Of a DNA stretch of 64,000 nucleotides, positions 1 through 8,757 are shown piece by piece (within the stretch, counting starts at the first letter, position 1; each line of letters starts with the position of its first letter). Source of the DNA: Marisediminitalea oceani (GTDB lineage Bacteria > Pseudomonadota > Gammaproteobacteria > Enterobacterales > Alteromonadaceae). Location of the stretch: assembly GCF_003731635.1 (NCBI RefSeq), contig NZ_RCUA01000037.1, positions 1 to 64,000 on the forward strand, given 5' to 3'. The position numbers were made by a program, and so were the translations under genes. The notes beneath the pieces were generated by a model. It was not told where the DNA came from and did no database searches. It worked only from the letters and a program-made list of their open reading frames with translations.

Positions 1-60
1 CGTTATTAAGTGTAATGCTACCACTTAAAACAGTGTTCGGGTTTAGTCTGCCACTACATA

Positions 61-110
61 CTGCGAAGCAGAGCCCGCGTGTTTGTGTCCCCAAGATTTG
101 ATTGTTATGT
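61..110 (-). repeat. half attC site (integron recombination site), broken
   Basis: These 50 bases match 879-928 of the intact attC at 48 of 50 positions, including the tip hairpin CTGC-GAA-GCAG, one arm and the R-type box (GTTATGT on + at 104-110). The complementary left arm seen in the intact sites is missing: bases 1-60 do not pair with the retained arm. It is therefore half an attC, with a breakpoint near base 60, or a strongly decayed site. It follows the possible cassette gene at 115-429. Confidence 0.6.
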
Positions 111-114
111 TCGT

Positions 115-429
115 TTATCTTACTGCCCACTGTTTCCAACCTGATGACGTAAATAACTCGTACATTGAGGGTAATTTTTTAGCTTCCAACGCTGGGGGAA
201 CTTGCCCCCATTTTGCCTTACAAAATGCTACGGCTTTTAGTCTATTTCTTCGAGCTAAAAACAAGCCTGGTGTTCTTACTGCTCGGCATTCTTCATTGCA
301 GAGTTTTACAATGTGACTTCTAAACTTTCGGAACTCCAAAGAATTCCAATTTTGACTTCTATAGCGAAGTGATGATCGCTTCTTTTTCAAGAGCACAATA
401 ATAAAATTCTTCCTATAAGAACATAACAC
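115..429 (-). CDS. hypothetical cassette reading frame, 104 residues
   Basis: An open frame fills the third cassette, from the recombination box of the neighbouring attC (GTG at 429) to a TAA just before the half attC at 61-110. The product is basic in its first half (KKKR, RYR, FRKFR) and has no membrane segment or motif that I recognise. The GTG start lies inside the recombination box and has no clear ribosome binding site, so translation is doubtful. Many integron cassettes of marine bacteria carry such frames with no known function. It may be a real small protein or a non-coding cassette. Confidence 0.3.
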   Translation of the reverse strand: MLCSYRKNFIIVLLKKKRSSLRYRSQNWNSLEFRKFRSHIVKLCNEECRAVRTPGLFLARRNRLKAVAFCKAKWGQVPPALEAKKLPSMYELFTSSGWKQWAVR

Positions 430-525
430 TTAAATATGGGGCACAAACAGGCAGGCTACAATGGCGAAGCCGCCTGCCTGTTTGTGTCCCAGCCCGCCTG
501 CGGGCGTCATAATTTTTTGTTAGGT
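421..525 (-). repeat. attC site of the second cassette
   Basis: The site runs from ACCTAAC on the minus strand (GTTAGGT on +, 519-525) to GTTATGT on the minus strand (ACATAAC on +, 421-427), 105 bases. Between the boxes are long complementary arms: CACAAACAGGCAGGC on one side and GCCTGCCTGTTTGTG on the other. This is the imperfect hairpin that integron integrases use as a folded single strand. The TAA stop of the gene at 520-831 lies inside the first box, a compact arrangement typical of cassettes. Confidence 0.85.
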
Positions 526-831
526 GACATGCTTAATACTACCTTGGATAAACATTACTAATACACCCAACAAAAAGTAAATAATTGGGAGCAAATCCCA
601 GTGGCCGTAATTGCCATAATTTTTGTAACTACGGACCGATTGCCAAACTGACAATATAAATACCAATAAATAAGATGCTGCAATAACGACTACTTTAATG
701 CTAGAAACTGTCGGATTATTAGTGAAGCCGGCCCCAAATGCGAGTGACATTAGGCTTATAAATAGGGTTAGAGGCAGCAGGATAATGCCGCCGATTAATA
801 AACTAAAATTCCTTGTCAGCCATCTGTTCAA
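520..831 (-). CDS. integron cassette protein, small multi-pass membrane protein
   Basis: A 103-residue protein of unknown function carried by the second cassette. It has three hydrophobic segments, at about residues 9-35, 44-63 and 80-95, with the basic stretch SVRSYK between the second and third, so it is probably an inner-membrane protein. The frame is open up to 864, but that would begin inside the attC of the preceding cassette. The chosen start is TTG at 831, six bases past the recombination box, with AGGTG as a possible ribosome binding site. The stop overlaps its own attC. No family was recognised. Expression would depend on a promoter in the attI/intI region or in the first cassette. 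Confidence 0.6.
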   Translation of the reverse strand: MNRWLTRNFSLLIGGIILLPLTLFISLMSLAFGAGFTNNPTVSSIKVVVIAASYLLVFILSVWQSVRSYKNYGNYGHWDLLPIIYFLLGVLVMFIQGSIKHVT

Positions 832-837
832 TGTGGC

Positions 838-928
838 ACCTAACACCCTAATTTGGCGGCACAAACACGTGGGCTAAACTGCGAAGCAGAGCCCGCGTGT
901 TTGTGTCCCCAACATTTGATTGTTATGC
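838..928 (-). repeat. attC site of the first cassette
   Basis: A 91-base site bounded by GCATAAC (minus strand; GTTATGC on +, 922-928) and GTTAGGT (minus strand; ACCTAAC on +, 838-844). The arms CACAAACACGTGGGCT and AGCCCGCGTGTTTGTG pair around the tip CTGC-GAA-GCAG. The right half is nearly identical to the half site at 61-110, the site homogeneity expected of a sedentary chromosomal integron. Confidence 0.9.
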
Positions 929-930
929 AC

Positions 931-1269
931 TTACACCAAAGACCCATCAAGAGCAGCAAAGGCAATAGGTACACATCCAAGCAGCGTTATAACTGCCCCC
1001 CAAAATAATGAACGAATAGCATTTTTTAAACCGCGATATTCCAACCAAAGTTGAGTGATGATTAACAGCACTAAAGGCAGGCTAATTGAAAACATAATGG
1101 CAGCGACATATTTTTCTTGAACAGTAAGGGAAAACCTTTCCAATTCCAATATGTAGCTCAAATTGAAGTAAAAACTAACGCCCGTAAAAATGGCGCAAAA
1201 CGATAGCATAAACGCCGCCTTTACCAGGCTTATTGTTGACTCGTTGTCTTCCGAATATATGTTTTCCAT
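931..1269 (-). CDS. integron cassette protein, small multi-pass membrane protein
   Basis: A 112-residue protein of unknown function in the cassette next to attI, the position usually expressed best. It has an acidic N-terminus (ENIYSEDNES) and three or four hydrophobic segments, at about 18-37, 55-75 and 84-106, so it should be an inner-membrane protein. The ATG at 1269 is preceded by AAGGAT at a good distance. The TAA stop lies two bases before the recombination box of its attC. No family was recognised. The neighbouring cassette also encodes a short hydrophobic protein, but the two sequences are not obviously related. Confidence 0.75.
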   Translation of the reverse strand: MENIYSEDNESTISLVKAAFMLSFCAIFTGVSFYFNLSYILELERFSLTVQEKYVAAIMFSISLPLVLLIITQLWLEYRGLKNAIRSLFWGAVITLLGCVPIAFAALDGSLV

Positions 1270-1587
1270 TTCATATCCTTATAAAACAATTGGGGTTTAC
1301 TTGGTGCATAACAATTTAATAGATTTCAAAATGGTGTAAACATTTACACCATTTTGACTTTTATTTTTAAACCTTAAGATACGCTTTATTTTATCAAAAT
1401 CAATTCTTTGCAGTGCACTGTTTTGGTTTGGCTTGCCTGTTAGGCGTGAAATACTCCAAAGTGGCTTCTTATTTAATAGAGGCCTATTTGAACTTAAAAG
1501 TGAGTCAGTAACGCTCCAAAATCCCATCCTCTGGTCAGTATTTCCTGGTTTCTTATCCTGCTAGTTTAGTCACTTTTGGAAGCCGCT
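1270..1587. other. attI region and divergent leader between first cassette and intI
   Basis: This 318-base stretch holds the insertion point of the integron. The box GTTATGC (minus strand; GCATAAC on +, 1306-1312) marks the junction of attI with the first cassette, whose leader carries the AAGGAT ribosome binding site at about 1275. The rest, to 1587, is AT-rich and should hold the cassette promoter and the intI promoter. GGAAG at 1578-1582 is the probable intI ribosome binding site. A 76-codon frame on the minus strand here has no supporting feature. Confidence 0.7.
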
Positions 1588-2553
1588 ATGCAATCGCCAT
1601 TTTTATTAGCCATACAGGAGTTTATGATCGTTAAGCGTTACGCTAAAAGAACAATTCAAACCTATTTATATTGGATTGCTGACTATATTCGCCACCAGAA
1701 TTATCAGCACCCCAAAAAAATGGGCGACCATGAAGTGCAGCAATATTTAACCTATTTATCAATTAAACGTAAGTTATCAGCTAGCAGTCAGACAAGTGCG
1801 TTAAATTCCCTGGCCTTCCTGTATAACAAATACCTCGGGCAACCACTTAGTGATGAATTGGAGTTTGTAAACAGCGGAAAGGCCCGAAAACTACCCGTGG
1901 TGCTTACTATTGCTGAAGTGCAAAAGTTGCTCAGCCATATTCCAGAACCCCAGTGGTTACCGGTTTCCTTACTTTATGGCAGCGGATTACGTTTAATGGA
2001 GTGCGTTTGGCTTCGCGTGAAAGATATTGATTTTGACTATAAATGTATTCGTATCTGGTTTGGCAAAGGCGCAAAACATCGGGTTGTCACCCTGTCCGAT
2101 ACGCTTGTTACTCCGCTTAAACTCCAATGCGAAAAAGTAGCCCTGCAACTTAAAAGAGATCTTCAGAACCCTGAGTTTAAAGGCGTATGGATGCCTAATC
2201 TGTTGGATAAGAAATTCAAATCAGCCAATACATCATTAGAATGGCAGTACCTCTTCCCGGCACGCAAATTAAGCACGGATCCCGAAACCAAACTTACTCG
2301 CCGTCATCATATTGATGAAAAGCAAATTCAGCGTGTTGTACGCCATACCGCCCACGATATAGGCTTGGAAAAAGCCGTAACACCGCATACGCTACGCCAT
2401 TCATTTGCAACACATTTACTATTAAAAGGGGCTGATATTAGAACAGTGCAAGACCAACTGGGCCATGCCGATGTGAAAACCACCCAAATCTATACGCATA
2501 TATTACAACGAGGCGGAAACGCGGTGATTAGCCCGCTCGAGCTACTGAAGTAA
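1588..2553 (+). CDS. intI: integron integrase (tyrosine recombinase)
   Basis: Site-specific recombinase that inserts and excises cassettes between attI and attC. It has 321 residues. The N-terminal SAM-like domain covers about 1-90, with the SPFL, RYA and RTIQTYLYWI pattern typical of IntI. The catalytic domain has Arg135 (GSGLRLME), His267 and Arg270 (HTLRHS), His293 (LGHAD) and Tyr302 (TTQIYTH). The IntI-specific insertion that recognises extrahelical attC bases lies at about 195-245 (region around LFPARKLS and RRHHID). The start is ATG 1588, after GGAAG; a TTG 12 bases upstream is less likely. It reads away from the cassettes, the standard integron layout. The frame is intact, so the integron may be active. 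I saw no convincing LexA box upstream. Confidence 0.95.
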   Translation: MQSPFLLAIQEFMIVKRYAKRTIQTYLYWIADYIRHQNYQHPKKMGDHEVQQYLTYLSIKRKLSASSQTSALNSLAFLYNKYLGQPLSDELEFVNSGKARKLPVVLTIAEVQKLLSHIPEPQWLPVSLLYGSGLRLMECVWLRVKDIDFDYKCIRIWFGKGAKHRVVTLSDTLVTPLKLQCEKVALQLKRDLQNPEFKGVWMPNLLDKKFKSANTSLEWQYLFPARKLSTDPETKLTRRHHIDEKQIQRVVRHTAHDIGLEKAVTPHTLRHSFATHLLLKGADIRTVQDQLGHADVKTTQIYTHILQRGGNAVISPLELLK

Positions 2554-2579
2554 AAAGCGGGCCTTTCCTGCTAAATTAA

Positions 2580-3146
2580 TTAGTCTTTATCGTAAAGAAT
2601 ATCCATAACATCGGCCAGTTCGGTTTTACCGGCGCGCACTTCTTCTTCACTCATATCGGCAATTTCATGGGGGAACACTAACCAATCGTCACTTTCGTTT
2701 ACGTAATAGTCAGGCACGATATCGGTTTTATTGTTCTGCGGCTTATAATACGGGCAGGCAATACGGATATCTTTTGGCATGTTCAGGCGCATCAGCTTTT
2801 TAATTTGCTTAATTAATGCGTCTACGCTGCGGCCCGAGTCGAACACATCATCCACAATCAGCAGTGCGTCTTCGGCATTGGCATTTTCAATCAGGTAATG
2901 CAGGCCATGCACGCGAATCTCTTTGCTTTGCTTATTAATGCCGTAATACGAAGAGGTTCTTACCGCTATATGGTCGGTGGGAAATTTTTTAAATTCAAAA
3001 AACTCCTGTACCGCAATACCAATTGGCGCGCCGCCCCGCCAGATCCCAACAATAAATTGCGGACGAAAGCCGTCCTTATACACTTTGGAGGCAAGTCGAA
3101 ATGAATCCTGAAGCAGATCCGCCGACGTAATAAAGACTTTATTCAT
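2580..3146 (-). CDS. phosphoribosyltransferase (purine-salvage type)
   Basis: A 188-residue type I phosphoribosyltransferase. The PRPP-binding motif VDDVFDSG is at residues 98-105, with the PPi-loop region GIWRGGAP at about 34-41 and the C-terminal hood containing DDWLVFPHE. Such enzymes join PRPP to a nucleobase in the cytoplasm; this one resembles small hypoxanthine/xanthine-type enzymes, but the base cannot be fixed from sequence. ATG 3146 was chosen although the frame extends 19 codons upstream, because the family begins close to this Met. It lies tail to tail with intI and 98 bases downstream of the LolC-type gene on the same strand, so the two may be cotranscribed. Confidence 0.85.
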   Translation of the reverse strand: MNKVFITSADLLQDSFRLASKVYKDGFRPQFIVGIWRGGAPIGIAVQEFFEFKKFPTDHIAVRTSSYYGINKQSKEIRVHGLHYLIENANAEDALLIVDDVFDSGRSVDALIKQIKKLMRLNMPKDIRIACPYYKPQNNKTDIVPDYYVNESDDWLVFPHEIADMSEEEVRAGKTELADVMDILYDKD

Positions 3147-3244
3147 AGAATCGGTAACCGAGCGAAAGAAAAGAAAAAGATTATAGAAAATTTTATGCCA
3201 CAATGCACGGCAAAACCCAAAAACCTGACCATTTAATCAAGTTT

Positions 3245-4450
3245 TTACGATTCCTGCTGTAAAACCTTAGCCGGTTGTACTTTCATGGCCCGTTGCGCGG
3301 GATAACAGCTCGCCAGCAGGCATAATCCTAAGGAAAACAGGGTTACCCAAACCACCTGATGCCATTGCATATCAATGGGTAAGCCTGGCCCATCGGCAGA
3401 TAACGCCAGATATATTCCCAGCAGTTCCAGAATATCGTTAATATACACAACCGCTAAAATGCCCAGCACAGCACCAATCAATGCGCCTTTAAGGCCGTTA
3501 AAGATGCCGTTGAGCATAAATATGGCGCGCACTGTGGCTACCGTCATGCCCTGGGAGAGTAAAATAGCGATGTCACCACTTTTTTCCGACACCACCATCA
3601 CCAGGGCCGACACAATATTAAATGCCGCCACCGCAATAATCAGCAGCAGCATTAAAAACATCATGTTCTTTTCCATTTTTACCGCATCGAACAACGGCCC
3701 CTGGCGCGAACGCCAGTTACTTGTTGAATAACCCGCCTGTTCAAGCTCAGCCACCACACCCTGATAATTAAACGCATTGTTTAAAAACAGCCGCACATCC
3801 GCCGGGCTGTCTTTAGGTTTACGCAGTAACCGGGTTAAATCGTCCAGCCGTAAATAAATCACTTTGTCGTCAAGCTGTGAGCCCAGGTTAAATAATGCGG
3901 CAATGGTTACCAAACGCTGGCTCGGCATGCGGCCAAAGGGCGTATAAACACTGGCACCGGCAGCCATTACCCGTATTTGGTCGCCCACATTCACGCTCAG
4001 TTCCTGCGCCAGTGCGCGGCTGATGATAGCGCCAAACTTAATTTCTTCAAGGCGCTCAAAATTACCTTCCAGCATGTAGTCGCTCACAATGCTGTGTTTA
4101 GCCATTATTGCCGGGTCCACGCCTTGCAACTGCACGCCGCGCAAAGCCTGGCGGGATTGCACCAGGCCTTCTGCTTCCCTGAAGGGGCTCGCGGCACGCA
4201 CTTCCGTTAAGGGCAGTTGCAGCACGTCATCAACACTGGCGTTATGCGCTACTACCTGTGGCACAATGCCTAAAATCCGCTGGCGTAGCTGGGCTTCAAA
4301 ACCGTTCATTACCGAAAGCACAATAATCAGCGACATAAGCCCCAGGGCAATCCCGGCTACCGAGAAGCGGTTAATAAAGGCTACAAAGCTGTTGTGTTTG
4401 CCTGCGGTGGAGTAACGCAGTGCAATATAGGCGGAAAGCGGATAGGCCAT
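3245..4450 (-). CDS. lolC: lipoprotein-releasing ABC permease, LolC/LolE family
   Basis: A 401-residue inner-membrane permease of the LolCDE complex, which extracts outer-membrane lipoproteins and passes them to LolA. The N-terminal transmembrane helix at about 25-47 (LMSLIIVLSVMNGF) carries the typical LolC/E signature, followed by a periplasmic domain to about 260 and three C-terminal helices in an FtsX-type domain ending in YPAQRAMKVQPAKVL. Length matches the family. The usual partners lolD and lolE are not in this window: 98 bases downstream lies a phosphoribosyltransferase gene and then the integron. It is divergent from the PilZ-like gene. LolC and LolE are paralogues, so the letter is tentative. 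Confidence 0.85.
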   Translation of the reverse strand: MAYPLSAYIALRYSTAGKHNSFVAFINRFSVAGIALGLMSLIIVLSVMNGFEAQLRQRILGIVPQVVAHNASVDDVLQLPLTEVRAASPFREAEGLVQSRQALRGVQLQGVDPAIMAKHSIVSDYMLEGNFERLEEIKFGAIISRALAQELSVNVGDQIRVMAAGASVYTPFGRMPSQRLVTIAALFNLGSQLDDKVIYLRLDDLTRLLRKPKDSPADVRLFLNNAFNYQGVVAELEQAGYSTSNWRSRQGPLFDAVKMEKNMMFLMLLLIIAVAAFNIVSALVMVVSEKSGDIAILLSQGMTVATVRAIFMLNGIFNGLKGALIGAVLGILAVVYINDILELLGIYLALSADGPGLPIDMQWHQVVWVTLFSLGLCLLASCYPAQRAMKVQPAKVLQQES

Positions 4451-4613
4451 GAAATTTCACCTGTACCTGGGCAGTGGGGGCTTGGTATTCATCTTTCCCT
4501 GCACTACTCTTAATCAATACGGTACGTTGTACGTTTTAATGATAAACAAAGACTTAAGCTCGGTGCATAATACGTGTAAGCTACCCTGCACACAAGTCAG
4601 CCTGGAGAGTATT

Positions 4614-5207
4614 GTGGAATCGTTAACCCTGGCAGAAAAACAAGCTCAGTTTAATGAGTTTTTCTTAATCAGCCACGCTATTAAGGTCAATATGCGTCAG
4701 CTCGACGAGCACTTTGCCCTGCCAGACAACGAACAACTCGAAGACCACATGCCTTATGCCTTTCGTATTGCCAGCGAGATGGCCTCTATCGAATCCCAGG
4801 CGCTGCGCCCGTTGCGTAACCTTAGCGATCACGCATCCGAACTGGTTAACTACCTTAATCATCAGTCACGCAAAATCGATTTGATGATGTCCTACATTTT
4901 ACACCAACAGGACGATCCGGATTACCGCTTTGAAAGTATCAGGTTCGGCGGCGGTGGCGTGATCATTGAGCACCCCACCCCATTGGATGTAGGCACTCAG
5001 GCAGAACTTAAACTGTTCGTCTCCGAAGAAGCCGCGGCCATTTTCTGCTACGGCGAAGTTATTACTTGCCAGCAGGAATCGGACGGCTACCATATAGCCT
5101 TCATTTTTACCCGGATCCGCGAACAGGATCAGGAACTGTTAGTCAGAGCCAGTTTGCATTTACAAACGCAGCAGCTTCGCAAGCGCAGCCAGAATAAAAA
5201 CGCTTAA
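4614..5207 (+). CDS. PilZ-like domain protein
   Basis: A 197-residue cytoplasmic protein. The first part (about 1-100) is helical and includes two Asp/Glu-rich helices; the C-terminal part (about 105-180) resembles a PilZ beta-barrel, the family that binds cyclic di-GMP. The canonical RxxxR and D/NxSxxG signature is not clear: the expected positions read FESIRFGGGGVIIEH. It may be a divergent PilZ fold that does not bind the nucleotide. The start is GTG 4614, with GGAGAG five bases upstream. The frame stays open to ATG 4449, which overlaps the divergent lolC start codon and has no ribosome binding site. It precedes mfd by 49 bases. Confidence 0.6.
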   Translation: MESLTLAEKQAQFNEFFLISHAIKVNMRQLDEHFALPDNEQLEDHMPYAFRIASEMASIESQALRPLRNLSDHASELVNYLNHQSRKIDLMMSYILHQQDDPDYRFESIRFGGGGVIIEHPTPLDVGTQAELKLFVSEEAAAIFCYGEVITCQQESDGYHIAFIFTRIREQDQELLVRASLHLQTQQLRKRSQNKNA

Positions 5208-5256
5208 TCTGCAAGCCATAAATAAAAACGCTCAAAAAAAGAATCGTTAAGGAATC

Positions 5257-8200
5257 ATGACAACCACGCTTAATTCTTTGCCACTGCCCAAAACCAAGTC
5301 GTCAGCCGGTTTTCAGGACCAACAGCAATGGGGGCAGTTGCAAGGCAGTAGCCGCGCGCTCGCCGTTGCCCAGGCCAGTCAGCAGGCTGGTCGCCCTATC
5401 GTGCTGGTTACCGCAGATACGCCTTCGGCGCTCAAACTCGAAAAAGAAATCCGCTATTTTCAGGGCAGTCAGCACAGTGTTCCGGTTACCCTGTTTCCCG
5501 ACTGGGAAACCCTGCCTTACGATACGTTCTCGCCGCACCAGGATATTATTTCCCAGCGTCTGGAAACCCTGTTCCGGTTAACTCAGGAACCCAGCGGCAT
5601 TTTTATTGTGCCCATCAATACTCTGATGCAGCGTTTGGCCCCGGTGGAATACATTGGTCAGCATTTATTGCTGTTAAAGCGTGGCCAGCAACTGGATCGC
5701 GACCAGTTCCGCCGCCAGTTAGAGCAAGCCGGTTATCTGCATGTCAGCCAGGTAATGAGTCACAGTGAGTTTTCTATTCGCGGCAGTATTATCGACCTTT
5801 ACCCCATGGGCTCTAAAGATCCCTACCGCATCGATTTGTTCGATGACGAGGTCGACAGTATTCGCCTGTTCGATCCCGACACCCAGCGTTCCAGCAATGC
5901 GGTGGAAGAGATCCGCATGTTACCGGCCCGGGAATTCCCCACCGATAAAGCCGCGCTCAACCTGTTTCGTCAGCAGTTTTTAGAGCGCTTCGACGCCAGT
6001 AACAGCGCCGAGTCGGTGTTTAATCAAATTACCCGTGGCACCATGCCAAGCGGTGTGGAGTATTATCTGCCGCTGTTTTTTGAAAAAACCGCCACACTGT
6101 TTGATTACTTTCATCCCGACACCCTTATTATGTTACATGGCGATGTCAGTGATGCCTGCGAATTCTTCTGGGCGGATCTGAATGAGCGCTACGAACAGTA
6201 CCGCTACAATAAACACCGCCCGTTGCTGGCGCCCATGGAGCTGTTTTTACCGGTAAACGAATTATTCGCCGGCCTCAAACAATGGCCGCGGGTCGCACTG
6301 GCTTCGCAGCCACTCGACGAGGCAGCCGGCAAACACAACCTGCATTGCGAAAAGCTCGATGATATCGCGTTAAATCCGCAAAAGAAGCAGCCTGCTCAGG
6401 CCTTATTAACTGCCTTATCCGAGGCCAGCGAGCGCGGTGCAAAAGTGCTGTTTTGTGCCGAATCACAGGGCCGCCGGGAAAACCTGCTCGGCATTTTAAG
6501 TAAGTACCAAATTAAGCCCGTAGAGTTTGCCCACTTCGACGATTTTCTTACCAGTCACGAAACGGTCGGCATTTCCATTGGCATGGTAGAACACAGTTTC
6601 CGCTGGAACAATCCCGACGGTGAGCTGCTGTTTATTACCGAAACTCAGCTGCTCGGCCATAAAATCAGTCAGCGGCGTTTGCGAACCGCGCAAAAGCCTA
6701 CCGACGAAAACGCCATTATTCGCAATCTGGCGGAACTCTCTGTAGGCCAGCCGGTGGTGCATCTCGACCATGGCGTTGGCCGCTATATTGGCCTGCAAAC
6801 CCTGGATGCCGGTGGCGTTACTACCGAATTTTTAACCATTGAGTACGCCAAACAGGCCAAGTTATATGTACCGGTGGCCTCGCTGCACTTAATTTCTCGC
6901 TACAGTGGCGGTGAGCAGGATTCAGCGCCGCTGCATAGCCTGGGCTCCGATGCCTGGGAAAAAGCCAAGAAGAGAGCGGCCGAGCGCGTGCGCGACGTGG
7001 CCGCAGAGCTCCTCGATGTGTACGCCAAGCGCGCTGCCAAACCGGGCTTTGCCTACCCCATTACCTGGGAAGAATATCAATCCTTTGCCGACAGCTTTCC
7101 GTTTGAAGAAACCGCCGATCAGATGCAGGCCATCAACGCGGTTATTCAGGACATGGGTAGCCCACAGGCAATGGACCGCCTGGTGTGCGGTGACGTGGGC
7201 TTTGGTAAAACCGAAGTGGCTATGCGCGCCGCTTTCTTAGCCGCTAATCAGGGTAAACAGGTGGCCATTTTAGTACCCACTACCCTGCTGGCGCAGCAAC
7301 ATTTCGAAAACTTTAAAGACCGCTTTGCCAACTGGCCGTTCCGCATTGAGGTGGTCTCCCGCTTTGTTAGCGGTAAAGCCACCAAATCGGTGATGGACGG
7401 CATCGAAAACGGCACTGTGGATATTGTGGTGGGTACCCATAAACTGCTCAGCGACACTATCCAGTTTAACGATTTGGGCCTTGTCATCATCGACGAAGAA
7501 CACCGCTTTGGCGTGCGCCAGAAAGAGAAGTTTAAAGCCCTGCGCGCCGATGTGGACATTCTTACCCTTACCGCTACGCCCATTCCACGTACGCTGAATA
7601 TGGCCATGTCGGGGATGCGTGATTTATCGATTATCGCCACTGCGCCAGCCAAGCGTCTGGCCATCAAAACTTTTGTGCAACAGCGCGATAAAGCGGTTAT
7701 ACGCGAAGCCATCATGCGTGAAATTCTGCGCGGCGGACAGGTGTATTTCCTGCACAACGAGGTAGAAAGCATTGCCCGCACCGCCGAGGAAATCGCCGAA
7801 ATAGTGCCGGAAGCCCGCATTGCCGTAGGCCACGGTCAGATGCGTGAGCGTGAACTTGAGTCGGTAATGAGTGACTTTTATCATCAGCGTTTCAATGTGT
7901 TGGTGTGTACCACCATTATCGAAACCGGTATCGACGTGCCCACCGCCAACACCATAATCATGGACCGTGCCGACCATCTTGGTCTGGCGCAGTTGCACCA
8001 GTTGCGTGGCCGGGTTGGCCGTTCTCACCATCAGGCCTATGCCTATTTGTTAACCCCGCATCCTAAGCGCATGACCCGCGATGCCGCCAAGCGTCTGGAA
8101 GCCATTGCCAGTCTGGAAGACTTAGGCGCAGGCTTTGCCCTGGCTACTCACGATCTGGAAATTCGTGGTGCCGGTGAGTTACTCGGCGAAGACCAGTCCG

Positions 8201-8757
8201 GCCAAATCGCCAGTGTGGGTTACTCACTTTACATGGATATGCTGGAACAAGCGGTCGATGCCCTTAAGGCCGGTAAAGAGCCGTCACTCAGCGATGCTAA
8301 CCGCCTGCATACCGAAATCGAATTGCGCATCCCGGCGCTGTTGCCGGAAGATTACATTGCCGATGTGAATACCCGGTTGTCCCTGTACAAGCAACTGGCC
8401 AGCTGCAAAAACAGCGACGATATCGAGGCCTTCCAGATTGAATGTATCGATCGTTTTGGCCTGCTGCCGGATGCCGCGAAAAACCTTATTGCGGTGGCCG
8501 AGCTTAAACTCAAAGCCCGCCGCGTAGGTATTCATAAGGTCGAAATGACCGCTACTGGTGGTACCATCGAATTTAACGAAGACACGCCGGTAGACCCCGG
8601 TTTTATTATCCAACTGGTACAAACCCGCAATAAAATGTTTAAGTTCGAAGGCAGTCAAAAACTGCGGATCGTGAAGAAAACCGAGACAGCCCGCGAACGA
8701 TTAGCTATGGTGGACGGGCTTATAGAAGAATTTGCCAGGGAGATCAGCCAGGCATGA
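5257..8757 (+). CDS. mfd: transcription-repair coupling factor Mfd
   Basis: A 1166-residue DNA translocase that removes RNA polymerase stalled at lesions and recruits UvrA. Order of parts: UvrB-like module (about 1-340), RNA polymerase interaction domain with a CarD-like fold (about 490-560, around VVHLDHGVGRYIGL), superfamily 2 motor with Walker A GDVGFGKT (about 645), DEEH box (about 747), TATPIPRT and the RGRVGRS motif, and the C-terminal autoinhibitory domain. Length is normal for the family. ATG 5257 follows AAGGA. The stop overlaps the next gene (ATGA), so mfd and csiV are translationally coupled; this order is also known from vibrios. Confidence 0.97.
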   Translation: MTTTLNSLPLPKTKSSAGFQDQQQWGQLQGSSRALAVAQASQQAGRPIVLVTADTPSALKLEKEIRYFQGSQHSVPVTLFPDWETLPYDTFSPHQDIISQRLETLFRLTQEPSGIFIVPINTLMQRLAPVEYIGQHLLLLKRGQQLDRDQFRRQLEQAGYLHVSQVMSHSEFSIRGSIIDLYPMGSKDPYRIDLFDDEVDSIRLFDPDTQRSSNAVEEIRMLPAREFPTDKAALNLFRQQFLERFDASNSAESVFNQITRGTMPSGVEYYLPLFFEKTATLFDYFHPDTLIMLHGDVSDACEFFWADLNERYEQYRYNKHRPLLAPMELFLPVNELFAGLKQWPRVALASQPLDEAAGKHNLHCEKLDDIALNPQKKQPAQALLTALSEASERGAKVLFCAESQGRRENLLGILSKYQIKPVEFAHFDDFLTSHETVGISIGMVEHSFRWNNPDGELLFITETQLLGHKISQRRLRTAQKPTDENAIIRNLAELSVGQPVVHLDHGVGRYIGLQTLDAGGVTTEFLTIEYAKQAKLYVPVASLHLISRYSGGEQDSAPLHSLGSDAWEKAKKRAAERVRDVAAELLDVYAKRAAKPGFAYPITWEEYQSFADSFPFEETADQMQAINAVIQDMGSPQAMDRLVCGDVGFGKTEVAMRAAFLAANQGKQVAILVPTTLLAQQHFENFKDRFANWPFRIEVVSRFVSGKATKSVMDGIENGTVDIVVGTHKLLSDTIQFNDLGLVIIDEEHRFGVRQKEKFKALRADVDILTLTATPIPRTLNMAMSGMRDLSIIATAPAKRLAIKTFVQQRDKAVIREAIMREILRGGQVYFLHNEVESIARTAEEIAEIVPEARIAVGHGQMRERELESVMSDFYHQRFNVLVCTTIIETGIDVPTANTIIMDRADHLGLAQLHQLRGRVGRSHHQAYAYLLTPHPKRMTRDAAKRLEAIASLEDLGAGFALATHDLEIRGAGELLGEDQSGQIASVGYSLYMDMLEQAVDALKAGKEPSLSDANRLHTEIELRIPALLPEDYIADVNTRLSLYKQLASCKNSDDIEAFQIECIDRFGLLPDAAKNLIAVAELKLKARRVGIHKVEMTATGGTIEFNEDTPVDPGFIIQLVQTRNKMFKFEGSQKLRIVKKTETARERLAMVDGLIEEFAREISQA

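Noticed and set aside
83-316. 77-codon frame on +, overlapping cassette 3
   Set aside because: It begins inside the half attC, runs against the cassette direction and has no ribosome binding site.
1297-1527. 76-codon frame on - in the attI region
   Set aside because: It crosses the attI junction and has no conserved features; the space is needed for attI and promoters.
1500-1587. LexA box in the intI promoter
   Set aside because: Many integrases are SOS-controlled, but no CTG-N10-CAG element was found before the start codon.
7248-7820. Long frame on - inside mfd
   Set aside because: Antisense shadow of a well conserved gene with no family features of its own. The same applies to the other long antisense frames in mfd, pheT and the RND gene.
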